From NCBI RefSeq assembly GCF_014384765.1, contig NZ_JACRSP010000003.1, positions 310,001-374,000 on the forward strand: DNA of 64,000 nt. The letters run 5' to 3'. Both the position numbers and the translations under genes were made by a program. Position 1 is the stretch's first letter; the number at the start of each line of letters is the position of its first letter. Below, piece by piece: positions 33,621-41,115 of the stretch. Origin of the DNA: Feifania hominis. GTDB taxonomy: Bacteria; Bacillota; Clostridia; Oscillospirales; Feifaniaceae. The notes under the pieces were generated by a model. The model was not told the DNA's origin. It did not search any database and saw only the letters and a program-made list of their open reading frames with translations.

Positions 33621-34874
33621 CTATTGGTCGTAAGTCATATTGATACTAATAATGTGGTTGAGATAGTCAATGGCCGCCTGTCGGTAATAATAGTTGGCCA
33701 TCTTCCCCTCAAAAGCGCCGTCGGGCTTTGACTGCCAATCGGCAATCATTTTTTCCAGTTTCTTGATGAATTTCTCACGGTAAAACTCATTGCTGATTAT
33801 AAAACGCGCATCAGTTTTCTGAATATTTGTTATTTTTTGCGCTAGACGATCTCTTTCTTCATCCAGCTCCTGCAATTTGAACAGATTACTAAGAGAGTTT
33901 TTTACAACGTCGGGCGGGAGATCGGAGCTTAAATATGCCATAGTCAATGTTGCAATATTGTTTATGGCCTGTGAGGATGTCAGCCCGTCACCACTGACGC
34001 CGGAGGCCATGCCTGCAAAGACATTTGCGGCAAAGTCACTGGCAAAACAGAGCATATACAGATTGTTATACTTGTCCTGCACATCTTCCAGCTCTTTGCT
34101 TACTTCACTAAGCAGACTATGATTTTTGAAGAAATAGTTGTTGTGCCACATCTCCTGAAAAATGTTGTCCGCCTGCGGGTATTTCATCAGTTCCTCCAGT
34201 TCTTTTTTGACATCGGCTCTTCCGGCGGCGGCGTACTCGTTGTCGTAGGCGGGGCGTGACGATTTGAATTCGGCAGTCACTTCGTCGGGCCGAAACGGAG
34301 GTGTCTCACCGGCATCGGGAAGATCCTGATCGGGCGGGAGATAATCTTCGATCTCCGGCAGATTCAGCGCGCCGCTCTCCCAGAGGGGCTGATAGGGGCT
34401 GTTGAGCTTTGCTCTGTCGGAGGAACCGACCGCGGCGGAGGAGGTCTTCAGTGGCTTTTGGGCGACGACCGGTGTGACCTGTGGCTGCTGCCCTTTGGGA
34501 TACAGACGCTTTTGCGCGGGCTCGGCGCTCTGCTCGCCCATGCCAAGGGGAGCGGGCTTCTGCCCGGCTGGCAGAACGGCTTTTTTCGGCCGGCTGCCCT
34601 GAGAGGACAGTTGGGGCAGCTGTTTTGTCTCGGTCGGCTCCGTATAACGCCACTCCTGGACCGGGGGCGGGGCAGTGACTGACGGCGTGACGCCGGCTTG
34701 CCCGGCGCTGCGCTGCGCGCTCTGCCCCTCGTCGAGCTCGTGCAGCATACTGCCGAGCTGCCGGGCCGTATCCGGCGGCAGCTTTGACAAGTAGGCCTCG
34801 CGCTCCAGATTGCGCTCCGGCATATTCCGGCCGCTGTAGGGAGTGGGAAAATTCTGCTGTTTTGAAAAAGACAT
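33621..34874 (-). CDS. Orphan 417-aa protein with disordered N-terminus
   Basis: No recognised family. Residues 1-200 are low complexity, rich in Pro, Gln, Ser and charged residues (disordered); residues 215-417 are predicted helical with conserved-looking segments NIFQEMWHNNYFFKNHSLL and LDEERDRLAQKITNIQKT, and a Tyr-rich end. There is no signal peptide or membrane helix. The plan resembles secreted or scaffold-like proteins of mobile islets, but that is speculation. The start codon at 34874 is preceded by AGAGGTGTC, and an AT-rich inverted repeat lies just upstream. Confidence 0.65.
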   Translation of the reverse strand: MSFSKQQNFPTPYSGRNMPERNLEREAYLSKLPPDTARQLGSMLHELDEGQSAQRSAGQAGVTPSVTAPPPVQEWRYTEPTETKQLPQLSSQGSRPKKAVLPAGQKPAPLGMGEQSAEPAQKRLYPKGQQPQVTPVVAQKPLKTSSAAVGSSDRAKLNSPYQPLWESGALNLPEIEDYLPPDQDLPDAGETPPFRPDEVTAEFKSSRPAYDNEYAAAGRADVKKELEELMKYPQADNIFQEMWHNNYFFKNHSLLSEVSKELEDVQDKYNNLYMLCFASDFAANVFAGMASGVSGDGLTSSQAINNIATLTMAYLSSDLPPDVVKNSLSNLFKLQELDEERDRLAQKITNIQKTDARFIISNEFYREKFIKKLEKMIADWQSKPDGAFEGKMANYYYRQAAIDYLNHIISINMTYDQ

Positions 34875-34884
34875 ATTGACACCT

Positions 34885-34919
34885 CTGTAATAATAATTAT
34901 TATAACCAAATTATTACAG
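34885..34919. promoter_or_regulatory. AT-rich inverted repeat upstream of the orphan gene
   Basis: CTGTAATAAT (34885-34894) and ATTATTACAG (34910-34919) are perfect 10-bp arms 15 bp apart, just upstream of the minus-strand start at 34874. It could be an operator of one of the nearby XRE proteins. Confidence 0.5.
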
Positions 34920-35000
34920 ATTAGAACTTTTTTGTCTATGCACAGACTTCACAAAAATTCTACCTAAAGTTCGTTAAATTCATATCCGCGCAAAATAAAG

Positions 35001-35040
35001 CATCCCCCGCGATCGTTCGCAGGGGATGTTTGGCTTTTAT
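35001..35040 (-). terminator. Terminator of the small XRE gene
   Basis: Stem CATCCCCC-GCGA (35001-35012) with TCGC-AGGGGATG (35017-35028) around a 4-base loop; on the minus strand GCTTTATTTT follows. Confidence 0.8.
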
Positions 35041-35042
35041 GG

Positions 35043-35243
35043 TTAGTCTGCTTTGTATTCCGCAATATCCTCCAGTTTGCATGACAGAGCCGCGCATAAT
35101 TTACTCAGGGTTTTTGTCTCTATGTTTTCGTTGGCTCGAAGCCGTCGAATTGTCTTGCTGTCAATGCCACAGCGCTCTCTGAGCTGGTAAGTTGTGATTT
35201 CGCGCCTGGCCATGGTTTCCCACAGCTTGTCAAATATGACCAC
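35043..35243 (-). CDS. Small XRE-family DNA-binding protein
   Basis: 66-aa helix-turn-helix protein: TTYQLRERCGIDSKTIRRLRANENIETKTLSKLCAALSCKLEDIAEY. This is the compact YozG-like XRE type with no effector domain. Downstream of a second XRE gene (27-nt gap) in the same direction, so likely co-transcribed. Typical control pair of a small accessory islet. Confidence 0.85.
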   Translation of the reverse strand: MVIFDKLWETMARREITTYQLRERCGIDSKTIRRLRANENIETKTLSKLCAALSCKLEDIAEYKAD

Positions 35244-35270
35244 GAAACCACCTCCAAAATGGAAAAAGGT

Positions 35271-35594
35271 TTATTTCAACGAATGGATAACACTCTCAAA
35301 TATCTTCAAAGCCTGGTTCCGACGCGTGGCGTCAAGCGCATTGAGTTTTCTGATGATATCGTTGCTCTTTGTCTTGTAACCGACCGTAAGACTATCCTGA
35401 AGAACGTCGTCGGCAGAGGCCTCCAACGTGTTGAGAATCAGAATAAACGTCTCGAGCTTTGGGATTTTGTCACCGCGCTCAATATCAGCGAGATAACGTG
35501 TACTGATACCAATTTTCTCCGAACACTCATTCAGATTCCACCCTTGTTTAGAGCGATAAGATTTCAGTTTTTTGCCAAAGCTCTTGGTATCCAT
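35271..35594 (-). CDS. XRE-family transcriptional regulator
   Basis: 107-aa protein. N-terminal helix-turn-helix (about 7-65): LKSYRSKQGWNLNECSEKIGISTRYLADIERGDKIPKLETF, then a helical C-terminus (about 70-105). Divergent from the AbrB-like gene at 35743. Short CTAYTAATAG motifs between the two are probable binding sites. Targets unknown. Confidence 0.87.
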   Translation of the reverse strand: MDTKSFGKKLKSYRSKQGWNLNECSEKIGISTRYLADIERGDKIPKLETFILILNTLEASADDVLQDSLTVGYKTKSNDIIRKLNALDATRRNQALKIFESVIHSLK

Positions 35595-35624
35595 ACGGCC
35601 ATCACCTCCTATTTGGGGATTTAT

Positions 35625-35691
35625 CTACTAATAGCATAATGTCCCGCCAAACCATAAAGTATGATCTATTAATAGAAATAACCCTTAATAG
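35625..35691. promoter_or_regulatory. Repeated TAATAG operator-like motifs
   Basis: CTACTAATAG (35625-35634), the palindrome CTATTAATAG (35666-35675) and CTTAATAG (35684-35691) lie between the divergent XRE and AbrB-like genes; the last abuts the AbrB-like promoter. Confidence 0.55.
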
Positions 35692-35694
35692 TAG

Positions 35695-35723
35695 TTGATT
35701 CAGTTAGAACTCTATGGTACTAT
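35695..35723 (+). promoter_or_regulatory. Promoter of the AbrB-like gene
   Basis: -35 TTGATT (35695-35700), 17-bp spacer, -10 TACTAT (35718-35723), 20 bp before the ATG. Confidence 0.75.
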
Positions 35724-35742
35724 ATCAGAGGGAGTGAAAGAT

Positions 35743-35997
35743 ATGGTCAAGTCAACAGGGATAACGCGAAAGATTGATGAATTGGGGCGGATGGTTCTTC
35801 CCAAGGAAATCCGGGATTTTATGGGCATTTGTGACAGAGATGCCCTTGAATTTATGCTGGATGAGAAACGGAACCTGGTTGTAATCCGAAAGGCGACCAG
35901 AATGTGCCTGAGGTGCAGAGCGACCGGTGATCTGAAGACAATCAGACAGGGATACTATCTCCGCGGCAGATGCCTGGAAGAATTGAGGCAGGCCTGA
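35743..35997 (+). CDS. AbrB/SpoVT-type DNA-binding protein
   Basis: 84-aa protein. The swapped-hairpin AbrB fold is clear: STGITRKIDELGRMVLPKEIRDFMGICDRDALEFMLDE. The C-terminal 35 residues differ from AbrB and contain CLRC and a later Cys, perhaps a metal site. AbrB-like proteins are dimeric or tetrameric repressors active in transition-state control, or antitoxins; no toxin is adjacent. ATG at 35743 with GAGGGAGTGA. Lies at the right edge of the AT-rich islet. Confidence 0.88.
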   Translation: MVKSTGITRKIDELGRMVLPKEIRDFMGICDRDALEFMLDEKRNLVVIRKATRMCLRCRATGDLKTIRQGYYLRGRCLEELRQA

Positions 35998-36005
35998 TCC
36001 AATGC

Positions 36006-36034
36006 TTGCGCGGCTGCGGCGCGCGTGTTACAAT
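36006..36034 (+). promoter_or_regulatory. Promoter of the rqcP-yab operon
   Basis: -35 TTGCGC (36006-36011), 17-bp spacer, -10 TACAAT (36029-36034). Confidence 0.7.
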
Positions 36035-36065
36035 AGCGGTACCAAATGATAGGGGAGAGCACGCC

Positions 36066-36308
36066 ATGCGGCTTGACAAATTTTTAAAGGTGTCGCGCAT
36101 CATCAAGCGCCGCACTGTGGCAAACGAGGCCTGCGACGCGGGGCGCGTCGCGGTGAACGGCCGGCCCGCGCGCGCGTCGTACGACGTCAAGGCGGGCGAC
36201 GTCATTGCCATCACATTCGGCGAGAAGACGCTCAAAGCCGAGGTGCTCGACGTGCGCGAGCATGTGGCGAAGGACGCGTCGGACAGCCTGTACCGCATCA
36301 TCGACTGA
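36066..36308 (+). CDS. rqcP: S4-domain ribosome quality-control factor RqcP (YabO)
   Basis: 80-aa S4 RNA-binding protein. MRLDKFLKVSRIIKRRTVANEACDAGRVAVNGRPA is the S4 fold; the length and order before yabP match Bacillus YabO/RqcP. RqcP joins RqcH on stalled 50S subunits and helps add alanine tails to nascent chains. ATG at 36066 with AGGGGAGAG. First gene of the rqcP-yabP-yabQ-divIC-yabR block. Confidence 0.93.
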   Translation: MRLDKFLKVSRIIKRRTVANEACDAGRVAVNGRPARASYDVKAGDVIAITFGEKTLKAEVLDVREHVAKDASDSLYRIID

Positions 36309-36311
36309 AAG

Positions 36312-36341
36312 CCGGGGCCCTGTGGCCCCGGCTTTTTGCTT
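36312..36341 (+). terminator. Hairpin after rqcP
   Basis: GCCGGGGCC (36312-36320) pairs with GGCCCCGGC (36325-36333) around CTGT, followed by TTTTTGCTTTT. It may partly separate rqcP from the sporulation genes yabPQ, which need a sporulation sigma factor. Confidence 0.8.
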
Positions 36342-36424
36342 TTGGACATATCCCGCCGCCGCCTCTCATAAAATGGACTATGGCGGCCCAGGCGCCGCCC
36401 GAGTGACAACAAGGAGGAGCGGCT

Positions 36425-36703
36425 ATGGCGGAGGAAAAACGAATTCCCAAGAAACACAACATCATTCTGGAAAACAGAAAGTCCATGAGCATTTCGGGCA
36501 TTGAGGATGTGGACAGCTTCGACGAGGAGACGGTGGTGCTCTACACCGACGACGGCACGCTTGTCATCCGCGGCAGCGAGCTGCACATCAACCGCCTCAA
36601 CGTCGAGAGCGGCGACCTCTCGGTGGAGGGGCGCATCGACAGCCTGAGCTACGAGGACGGCGAGAGCAAAAAGGGCGGCTTCTTTGCCCGGCTGATGCGC
36701 TGA
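36425..36703 (+). CDS. yabP: Sporulation protein YabP
   Basis: 92-aa YabP-family protein: NIILENRKSMSISGIEDVDSFDEETVVLYTDDGTLVIRG is the family's core, ending in a basic tail. It is needed in the mother cell for spore development in Bacillus together with YabQ. ATG at 36425 with AAGGAGGAG. Strong marker of endospore formation. Confidence 0.96.
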   Translation: MAEEKRIPKKHNIILENRKSMSISGIEDVDSFDEETVVLYTDDGTLVIRGSELHINRLNVESGDLSVEGRIDSLSYEDGESKKGGFFARLMR

Positions 36704-36710
36704 GGGCCCC

Positions 36711-37202
36711 GTGAGCGTCACGATTGCGGAGCAGACCTCCGCGTTTCTGTGGTCGCTTGCGATGGGGGCGGGAATTGCGCTGTTCTACGATGCCTTTCGC
36801 ATCTTCCGTCTGGCCGTCAAATGCAGCACCTTTTTCATCTTTTTGCAGGACCTCGTGTTCTGGTGCGCGTCGGCGGCGGGGAGCTTTGTGTTTTTGTTCT
36901 TCGTCAACGCCGGTCAGCCGCGCTGGTTCCTCTTCGCCGGGGGAATTCTCGGGGCCATTCTGTACTCGCAGACCGCCGGCGCTCTTCTCATGGGGAGCGC
37001 GCGGGCCATCATCGCCTTTTTGCGGCGCGTGTTCGGGGCGGTGGGGCGCTTTTTCGCCCGGCCGCTGCACGCGCTCGCGCAGCGGCGGCAGCTGCGCGCC
37101 GCAGCGCGGGCGCGCCGGCGTAAAAAAAGTTATAAAACTTTTGTAAAACACTTTTCAAACGCGCAAAAAGCAGGTATTATGAAAGATAAGCGGGAGGATT
37201 AG
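36711..37202 (+). CDS. yabQ: Spore cortex biosynthesis protein YabQ
   Basis: 163-aa membrane protein with helices near residues 8-30, 40-65 and 70-105, then a strongly basic C-terminal tail (RRQLRAAARARRRKKSYKTF). YabQ is required for cortex peptidoglycan synthesis. GTG start at 36711, 7 nt behind the yabP stop, with GAGGG. Position between yabP and divIC fits the Bacillus order exactly. Confidence 0.93.
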   Translation: MSVTIAEQTSAFLWSLAMGAGIALFYDAFRIFRLAVKCSTFFIFLQDLVFWCASAAGSFVFLFFVNAGQPRWFLFAGGILGAILYSQTAGALLMGSARAIIAFLRRVFGAVGRFFARPLHALAQRRQLRAAARARRRKKSYKTFVKHFSNAQKAGIMKDKRED

Positions 37203-37241
37203 CCCGCTGTGTTGTCGACGTTTGAAAAAAGGAGGTCCGAT

Positions 37242-37523
37242 ATGAAGCGCAGATACCGAAGCATATTACTCAGAGTGGCGCTGCTCAGCTTCGTTCTGTA
37301 CTCGGCAGTCAAGATCATCGGGCTTCAGATTGAGATATACCAGAAACGCGAGACCGTGCGCGAAATAGAGCAGCAGATCGAACAGCAGCAGCTGCGCAAT
37401 GCCGCCCTGCAGGACATGCTCGACGAGGGGATGAGCGAGGAGATGGTCAAAAAGATCGCCCGCGAAAAACTCGGTCTTCTCGGCGCTGACGAACGGATTT
37501 TCATCAACGTGACCGGCGACTAG
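37242..37523 (+). CDS. divIC: Septum formation initiator DivIC/FtsB
   Basis: 93-aa bitopic division protein: short cytoplasmic N-terminus, one membrane helix (about 8-27), then an extracellular coiled coil (KRETVREIEQQIEQQQLRNAALQDML) and the KIAREKLGL motif. It partners FtsL and FtsQ/DivIB in the divisome. The ATG at 37242 follows AAAGGAGG. Part of the yab block. Confidence 0.95.
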   Translation: MKRRYRSILLRVALLSFVLYSAVKIIGLQIEIYQKRETVREIEQQIEQQQLRNAALQDMLDEGMSEEMVKKIAREKLGLLGADERIFINVTGD

Positions 37524-37574
37524 CCGCCTGATGAAATGAGATACGCAGACTAATAAGGGAGGACACAGCGTTTT

Positions 37575-38030
37575 ATGCAATTTGAAGTTGGGGCGGTGCT
37601 GGAGGGCAAGGTCACCAGTATCACGAAGTTCGGCGCCTTTGTCGCGCTGCCGGAGGGCAAGACCGGCATGGTGCACATCTCGGAGGTGGCGCCCACCTTT
37701 GTACGGGAAATTCGCGACCATCTCAAAGAGGGCGACGAGGTGCGCGTCAAGGTGATCAACATCGACGCCCAGGGCCGCATCAACCTGTCGATCAAGCAGC
37801 TCGCGCCGCCGCCCGCACCCGCGCCGCGCCAGCGGCAGACGGCGAGACCCGCCGCCTCTTCCCCACGCCCCGACCGCTTTGAGTGGTCGCCGCGGCGCAC
37901 CGAGGGGCTCACCTTTGAGGACATGATGAGCCGCTTCAAGCAGGACAGCGACGAGAAGATCTCGACGCTCAAGAAAAACGCCGACGGCAAGCGCGGCGGC
38001 GGAAGCTACCGCAAGTCGGGCAGATATTGA
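37575..38030 (+). CDS. yabR: S1 RNA-binding domain protein YabR
   Basis: 151-aa protein. The N-terminal S1 domain (about 1-75) reads VGAVLEGKVTSITKFGAFVALPEGKTGMVHISEV; the C-terminal half is basic and Pro-rich, with no fold. YabR-type S1 proteins bind RNA or ribosomes; role unsettled. Last gene of the block, followed by a terminator. Confidence 0.94.
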   Translation: MQFEVGAVLEGKVTSITKFGAFVALPEGKTGMVHISEVAPTFVREIRDHLKEGDEVRVKVINIDAQGRINLSIKQLAPPPAPAPRQRQTARPAASSPRPDRFEWSPRRTEGLTFEDMMSRFKQDSDEKISTLKKNADGKRGGGSYRKSGRY

Positions 38031-38036
38031 GAGTGA

Positions 38037-38066
38037 AAAGGCGTTTTGGCAACGCCTTTTCTTTTG
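38037..38066 (+). terminator. Terminator of the yab block
   Basis: AAAAGGCGTT pairs with AACGCCTTTT around TTGGC (38037-38061), followed by CTTTTG. A second GC-rich stem, CGGCCGGCA with TGCCGGCCG (38106-38128), follows. The rest of the 206-bp gap holds an 8-bp inverted repeat, GGTAAATA/TATTTACC (38146-38153, 38186-38193), and no clear promoter. Confidence 0.85.
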
Positions 38067-38236
38067 TCTGCGCGGGTCAAACTCTGCCCGCCGGGCAAAA
38101 AAAGGCGGCCGGCAAAAGCTGCCGGCCGTGAAAAAGGAATGAATGGGTAAATAAGGGGAGTAAACAACGCACTGTTAGGATAGCATATTTACCAAATATT
38201 GTCAACCCATATTTTGGAAATTTTGAGGTAAACGGC

Positions 38237-39382
38237 ATGTTACTGACCAACGCGAAACTCTTCACCGGCGAGAGCTGGATTGCAGATGGCTTTGTCGAGA
38301 CCGAGGGGGAAAAGATCGCCCGCGTCGGCCCGATGGAGGAGCTCGCCGCCGGGCAGGCCGGCGCGCTCGACGTGGGCGGACGGATTGTCTGCCCGGGCTT
38401 TGTGGAGGCGCACTGCCATCTCGGCCTCTGGGAGGACGGCACCCCCGAGCGCTTTTTTGACGGAAACGAGGACAAGTCCGGCGCGGTGCTCGCCGAGCTG
38501 CGCGCGCTCGACGCGCTCAACCCGCGCGAGCCGTCGTTTGCCGCGGCGCGCGCCGCGGGCGTCACCACCGTTGTGACCGGCCCCGGCAGCGCGAACCCCA
38601 TCGGCGGGCAGCTGATCGCCGTGGAGACGGCGGGCGTGTGCGTCGACGACATGGTGGTGCGCGAGCCCTGCGCGCTGAAGATGGCGCTCGGGGAGAACCC
38701 GCGCGGGGGAAAAGAGACACAGCCGACCGTGCGCATGACGACGGCGGCTCTCATCCGCGGGGCGTTCTGCCGGGCGCGCGAGTACGGCGAGCGCCGCGCC
38801 GCGGGCCGGGCCGACTACAGCCTGCGCGACGAGACGCTGCTGCGCGCGCTGTGCGGGGAGCTGCCTGTGCACATCCACGCGCACCGCGCCGACGACATCT
38901 TCACGGCGCTGCGCCTGGCGCGGGAGTTTGGGCTCGACTGCGTGCTCATCCACTGCACCGAGGGCCACCTGATCGCCCGTGAGCTCGCCGAGGCGGGAGC
39001 GCGGGCCGTGGTGGGCCCGGGGCTCACCTTTGCCTCGAAGCCGGAGCTGCGAAATCTCAGCTTCGAGACTCCGGGCGCGCTCGAGCGCGCGGGAGTGCTC
39101 ACGGCCATCACGACCGACCACCCCGAGACGCCGGTCTGGGCGCTGCCGGTCTGCGCGGCGCTCGCCGTGCGCGCGGGCATGGACCACGACGCGGCGCTTC
39201 GCGCTATCACGTCAAACGCCGCGAAGATCTGCGGCATCGACGGGCGCAAGGGCTCGCTGCGCCCCGGCACGGACGCCGACTTTTGCATCTTTTCGCGCGA
39301 TCCGCTTGACATTCAGGCCCGGCCCGACGCGGTCTACATCCGCGGCGAGAGGGTCTTTACAACCGAGGAGGCTTCCAGATGA
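38237..39382 (+). CDS. Metal-dependent amidohydrolase (imidazolonepropionase-like)
   Basis: 381-aa amidohydrolase-superfamily TIM barrel. Metal ligands are seen in GFVEAHCHLGLWED (HxH-type), VHIHAHRADD, LIHCTEGH and the final Asp in ITTDHPE; the C-terminal GSLRPGTDADFCIFSRDPLD is the composite beta-domain of cyclic amidohydrolases. Substrate unknown; family members hydrolyse imidazolonepropionate, cytosine-like or hydantoin-like rings. Its stop overlaps the start of the fumarase alpha gene (ATGA), so the two are co-translated. Confidence 0.88.
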   Translation: MLLTNAKLFTGESWIADGFVETEGEKIARVGPMEELAAGQAGALDVGGRIVCPGFVEAHCHLGLWEDGTPERFFDGNEDKSGAVLAELRALDALNPREPSFAAARAAGVTTVVTGPGSANPIGGQLIAVETAGVCVDDMVVREPCALKMALGENPRGGKETQPTVRMTTAALIRGAFCRAREYGERRAAGRADYSLRDETLLRALCGELPVHIHAHRADDIFTALRLAREFGLDCVLIHCTEGHLIARELAEAGARAVVGPGLTFASKPELRNLSFETPGALERAGVLTAITTDHPETPVWALPVCAALAVRAGMDHDAALRAITSNAAKICGIDGRKGSLRPGTDADFCIFSRDPLDIQARPDAVYIRGERVFTTEEASR

Positions 39383-40224
39383 GAGAAGTAGACGTATCCA
39401 CCATCACAAGGGCCGTGGAGATGATGTGCATCGAGGCGAACATGGTGCTCACCGACGACATCGTCGGGCGCATCAAAAGCTCGATCGACGAGGAGCGCTC
39501 GCCGCTCGCGCGCAGCATTCTCGAGGCCTACCTTGAAAATATGCAGGCCGCGAAAGACATGAAGATTCCCGTCTGCCAGGACACGGGCATGGCGGTCATC
39601 TTTCTCGAGCTCGGCCAGGAGGTCCACCTCGTGGGCGGCAGCCTGCGCGAGGCGGTCGACCGGGGCGTCTCGAACGGGTATACAAACGGCTATCTGCGCT
39701 GCTCGGTGGTGGGCGACCCGCTCCGGGAGAGGGTCAACACCGGCGACAACACGCCGGCGATTCTGCACACCGAGATCGTGCCGGGCGACAGAGTCAAAAT
39801 CACGGTGGCGCCCAAGGGCTTCGGCAGCGAGAACATGAGCGCGCTGCGCATGATGACGCCCTCCGCCACCCGGGAGGACGTGGTGAACTTCGTCGTCGAG
39901 GCGGTGGAGCGCGCGGGCAGCAATCCCTGCCCGCCGGTAGTGGTCGGCGTCGGCATCGGCGGCGACTTCGAGCTGTCGGCGCTGCTGGCAAAGCGCGCGA
40001 TCACCGAGCCCATCGACCGGCCGAACCCCGACCCCTACTACGCCGACATGGAGCGCGAGATCCTCGAGAGGCTCAACCGCACCGGCATCGGGCCGCAGGG
40101 CTTCGGCGGCGTCACGACGGCGCTCGGCGTCAACATCAGAACCTACGCCACCCACATTGCGGGGCTGCCGGTCGCGGTCAACATCGGCTGCCACGTCACA
40201 CGCCACCGCAGCATGGAGCTGTAG
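39379..40224 (+). CDS. Class I fumarate hydratase, alpha subunit
   Basis: 281-aa FumA-type alpha subunit of a [4Fe-4S] hydro-lyase. Cluster and active-site segments include IPVCQDTGMAVIF, GFGSENMSALRMM and the C-terminal IGCHVTRHRSMEL. In two-subunit fumarases and tartrate dehydratases the beta subunit gene normally follows at once; here a terminator comes instead and no beta subunit is found in the window. So either beta is elsewhere or the enzyme acts with another partner or substrate. Translationally coupled to the amidohydrolase. Confidence 0.9.
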   Translation: MREVDVSTITRAVEMMCIEANMVLTDDIVGRIKSSIDEERSPLARSILEAYLENMQAAKDMKIPVCQDTGMAVIFLELGQEVHLVGGSLREAVDRGVSNGYTNGYLRCSVVGDPLRERVNTGDNTPAILHTEIVPGDRVKITVAPKGFGSENMSALRMMTPSATREDVVNFVVEAVERAGSNPCPPVVVGVGIGGDFELSALLAKRAITEPIDRPNPDPYYADMEREILERLNRTGIGPQGFGGVTTALGVNIRTYATHIAGLPVAVNIGCHVTRHRSMEL

Positions 40225-40228
40225 AGAC

Positions 40229-40257
40229 GGCGCCCGCCACACGGCGGGCGCCTTTTT
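40229..40257 (+). terminator. Terminator after the fumarase alpha gene
   Basis: GGCGCCCGCC (40229-40238) pairs with GGCGGGCGCC (40243-40252) around ACAC, followed by TTTTTG. Confidence 0.93.
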
Positions 40258-40307
40258 GTACGCCGTTTGTCGAAACTGTGAACTTGTTGTAAAAATCGCA
40301 CAAGGAA

Positions 40308-40336
40308 TAGACAAGTGAAAGGCGATTTGTTATAAT
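40308..40336 (+). promoter_or_regulatory. hpf promoter
   Basis: -35 TAGACA (40308-40313), 17-bp spacer, -10 TATAAT (40331-40336). Confidence 0.75.
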
Positions 40337-40420
40337 AAAATCACAAACCGAAGAGGGCAATGCGGAAAAAAGTCTCATCGCCTCGGCGGTGAGCTTTCAA
40401 TAAATGAAGGGAGTGTTTCT

Positions 40421-40945
40421 ATGAACATTACCATCAACACAAAAAAATTCACGGTAACGGACGCACTCAAGACGAGAATCGAAAAAAAGCTCGTAAAGCT
40501 CGACCGGTATTTCCAGGCGGACACGGATGCGGCGGTCAAGCTCTCGACCGAGAGGGATCTGGAGAGAATTGAGATCACCGTCTTCTACCACGGGATGATC
40601 TTCCGTGCGCAGGAGGCGACGGGCGACATGTTCCAGTCTCTCGACGGCGCGGTGGACTCCCTCGAGCGCCAGCTTCGCAAGAACAAGACCCGCCTCGAAA
40701 AGCGCCTCAAGGAGGGCGCGTTTGTCGAGGCCTACACCGACACCGTCGCGGAGGAGCCCATTGAGCTCATCCGCGTCAAGGAGTTCGCGGTCAAGCCCAT
40801 GGACGTGGAGGACGCCATTTTGCAGATGAACCTGCTCGGCCACCAGTTCTATGTGTTCCGCGATCTGAAAAGCGAGAAGATCCGCGTGGTCTACCGCCGA
40901 AACGACGGTGGCTACGGCCTGATCGCGCCCATTGAAGACCGCTGA
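40421..40945 (+). CDS. hpf: Ribosome hibernation promoting factor, long form
   Basis: 174-aa long HPF. The N-terminal S30AE/RaiA domain (1-95) begins MNITINTKKFTVTDALKTRIEKKLVKL; the C-terminal dimerisation domain (about 120-174) contains KEFAVKPMDVEDAILQMNLLGHQFYVFRD. Long HPF joins two 70S ribosomes into inactive 100S dimers in stationary phase. Monocistronic, with its own strong promoter and an 84-nt leader. Confidence 0.97.
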   Translation: MNITINTKKFTVTDALKTRIEKKLVKLDRYFQADTDAAVKLSTERDLERIEITVFYHGMIFRAQEATGDMFQSLDGAVDSLERQLRKNKTRLEKRLKEGAFVEAYTDTVAEEPIELIRVKEFAVKPMDVEDAILQMNLLGHQFYVFRDLKSEKIRVVYRRNDGGYGLIAPIEDR

Positions 40946-41055
40946 GGACAGCAGGGGGGAGACCGCGTCTCCCCCCTTTTCTTTGTTATTCCGGCCAAAG
41001 CGGGCGGCATTTTTCGACGGAGCCGTCGGCAGTTTGCCGAAAAATGCAAAAGCTC

Positions 41056-41084
41056 TTGCAATCAGTCGGAAAATCCAATATGAT
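41056..41084 (+). promoter_or_regulatory. pur operon promoter
   Basis: -35 TTGCAA (41056-41061), 17-bp spacer, -10 TATGAT (41079-41084). The start point should fall near 41091, 190 nt before purE. GATAG-AA-CTATC (41082-41093) forms a small palindrome there. Confidence 0.8.
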
Positions 41085-41115
41085 AGAACTATCTTTTGAA
41101 AAGAGGGATCTCGAT

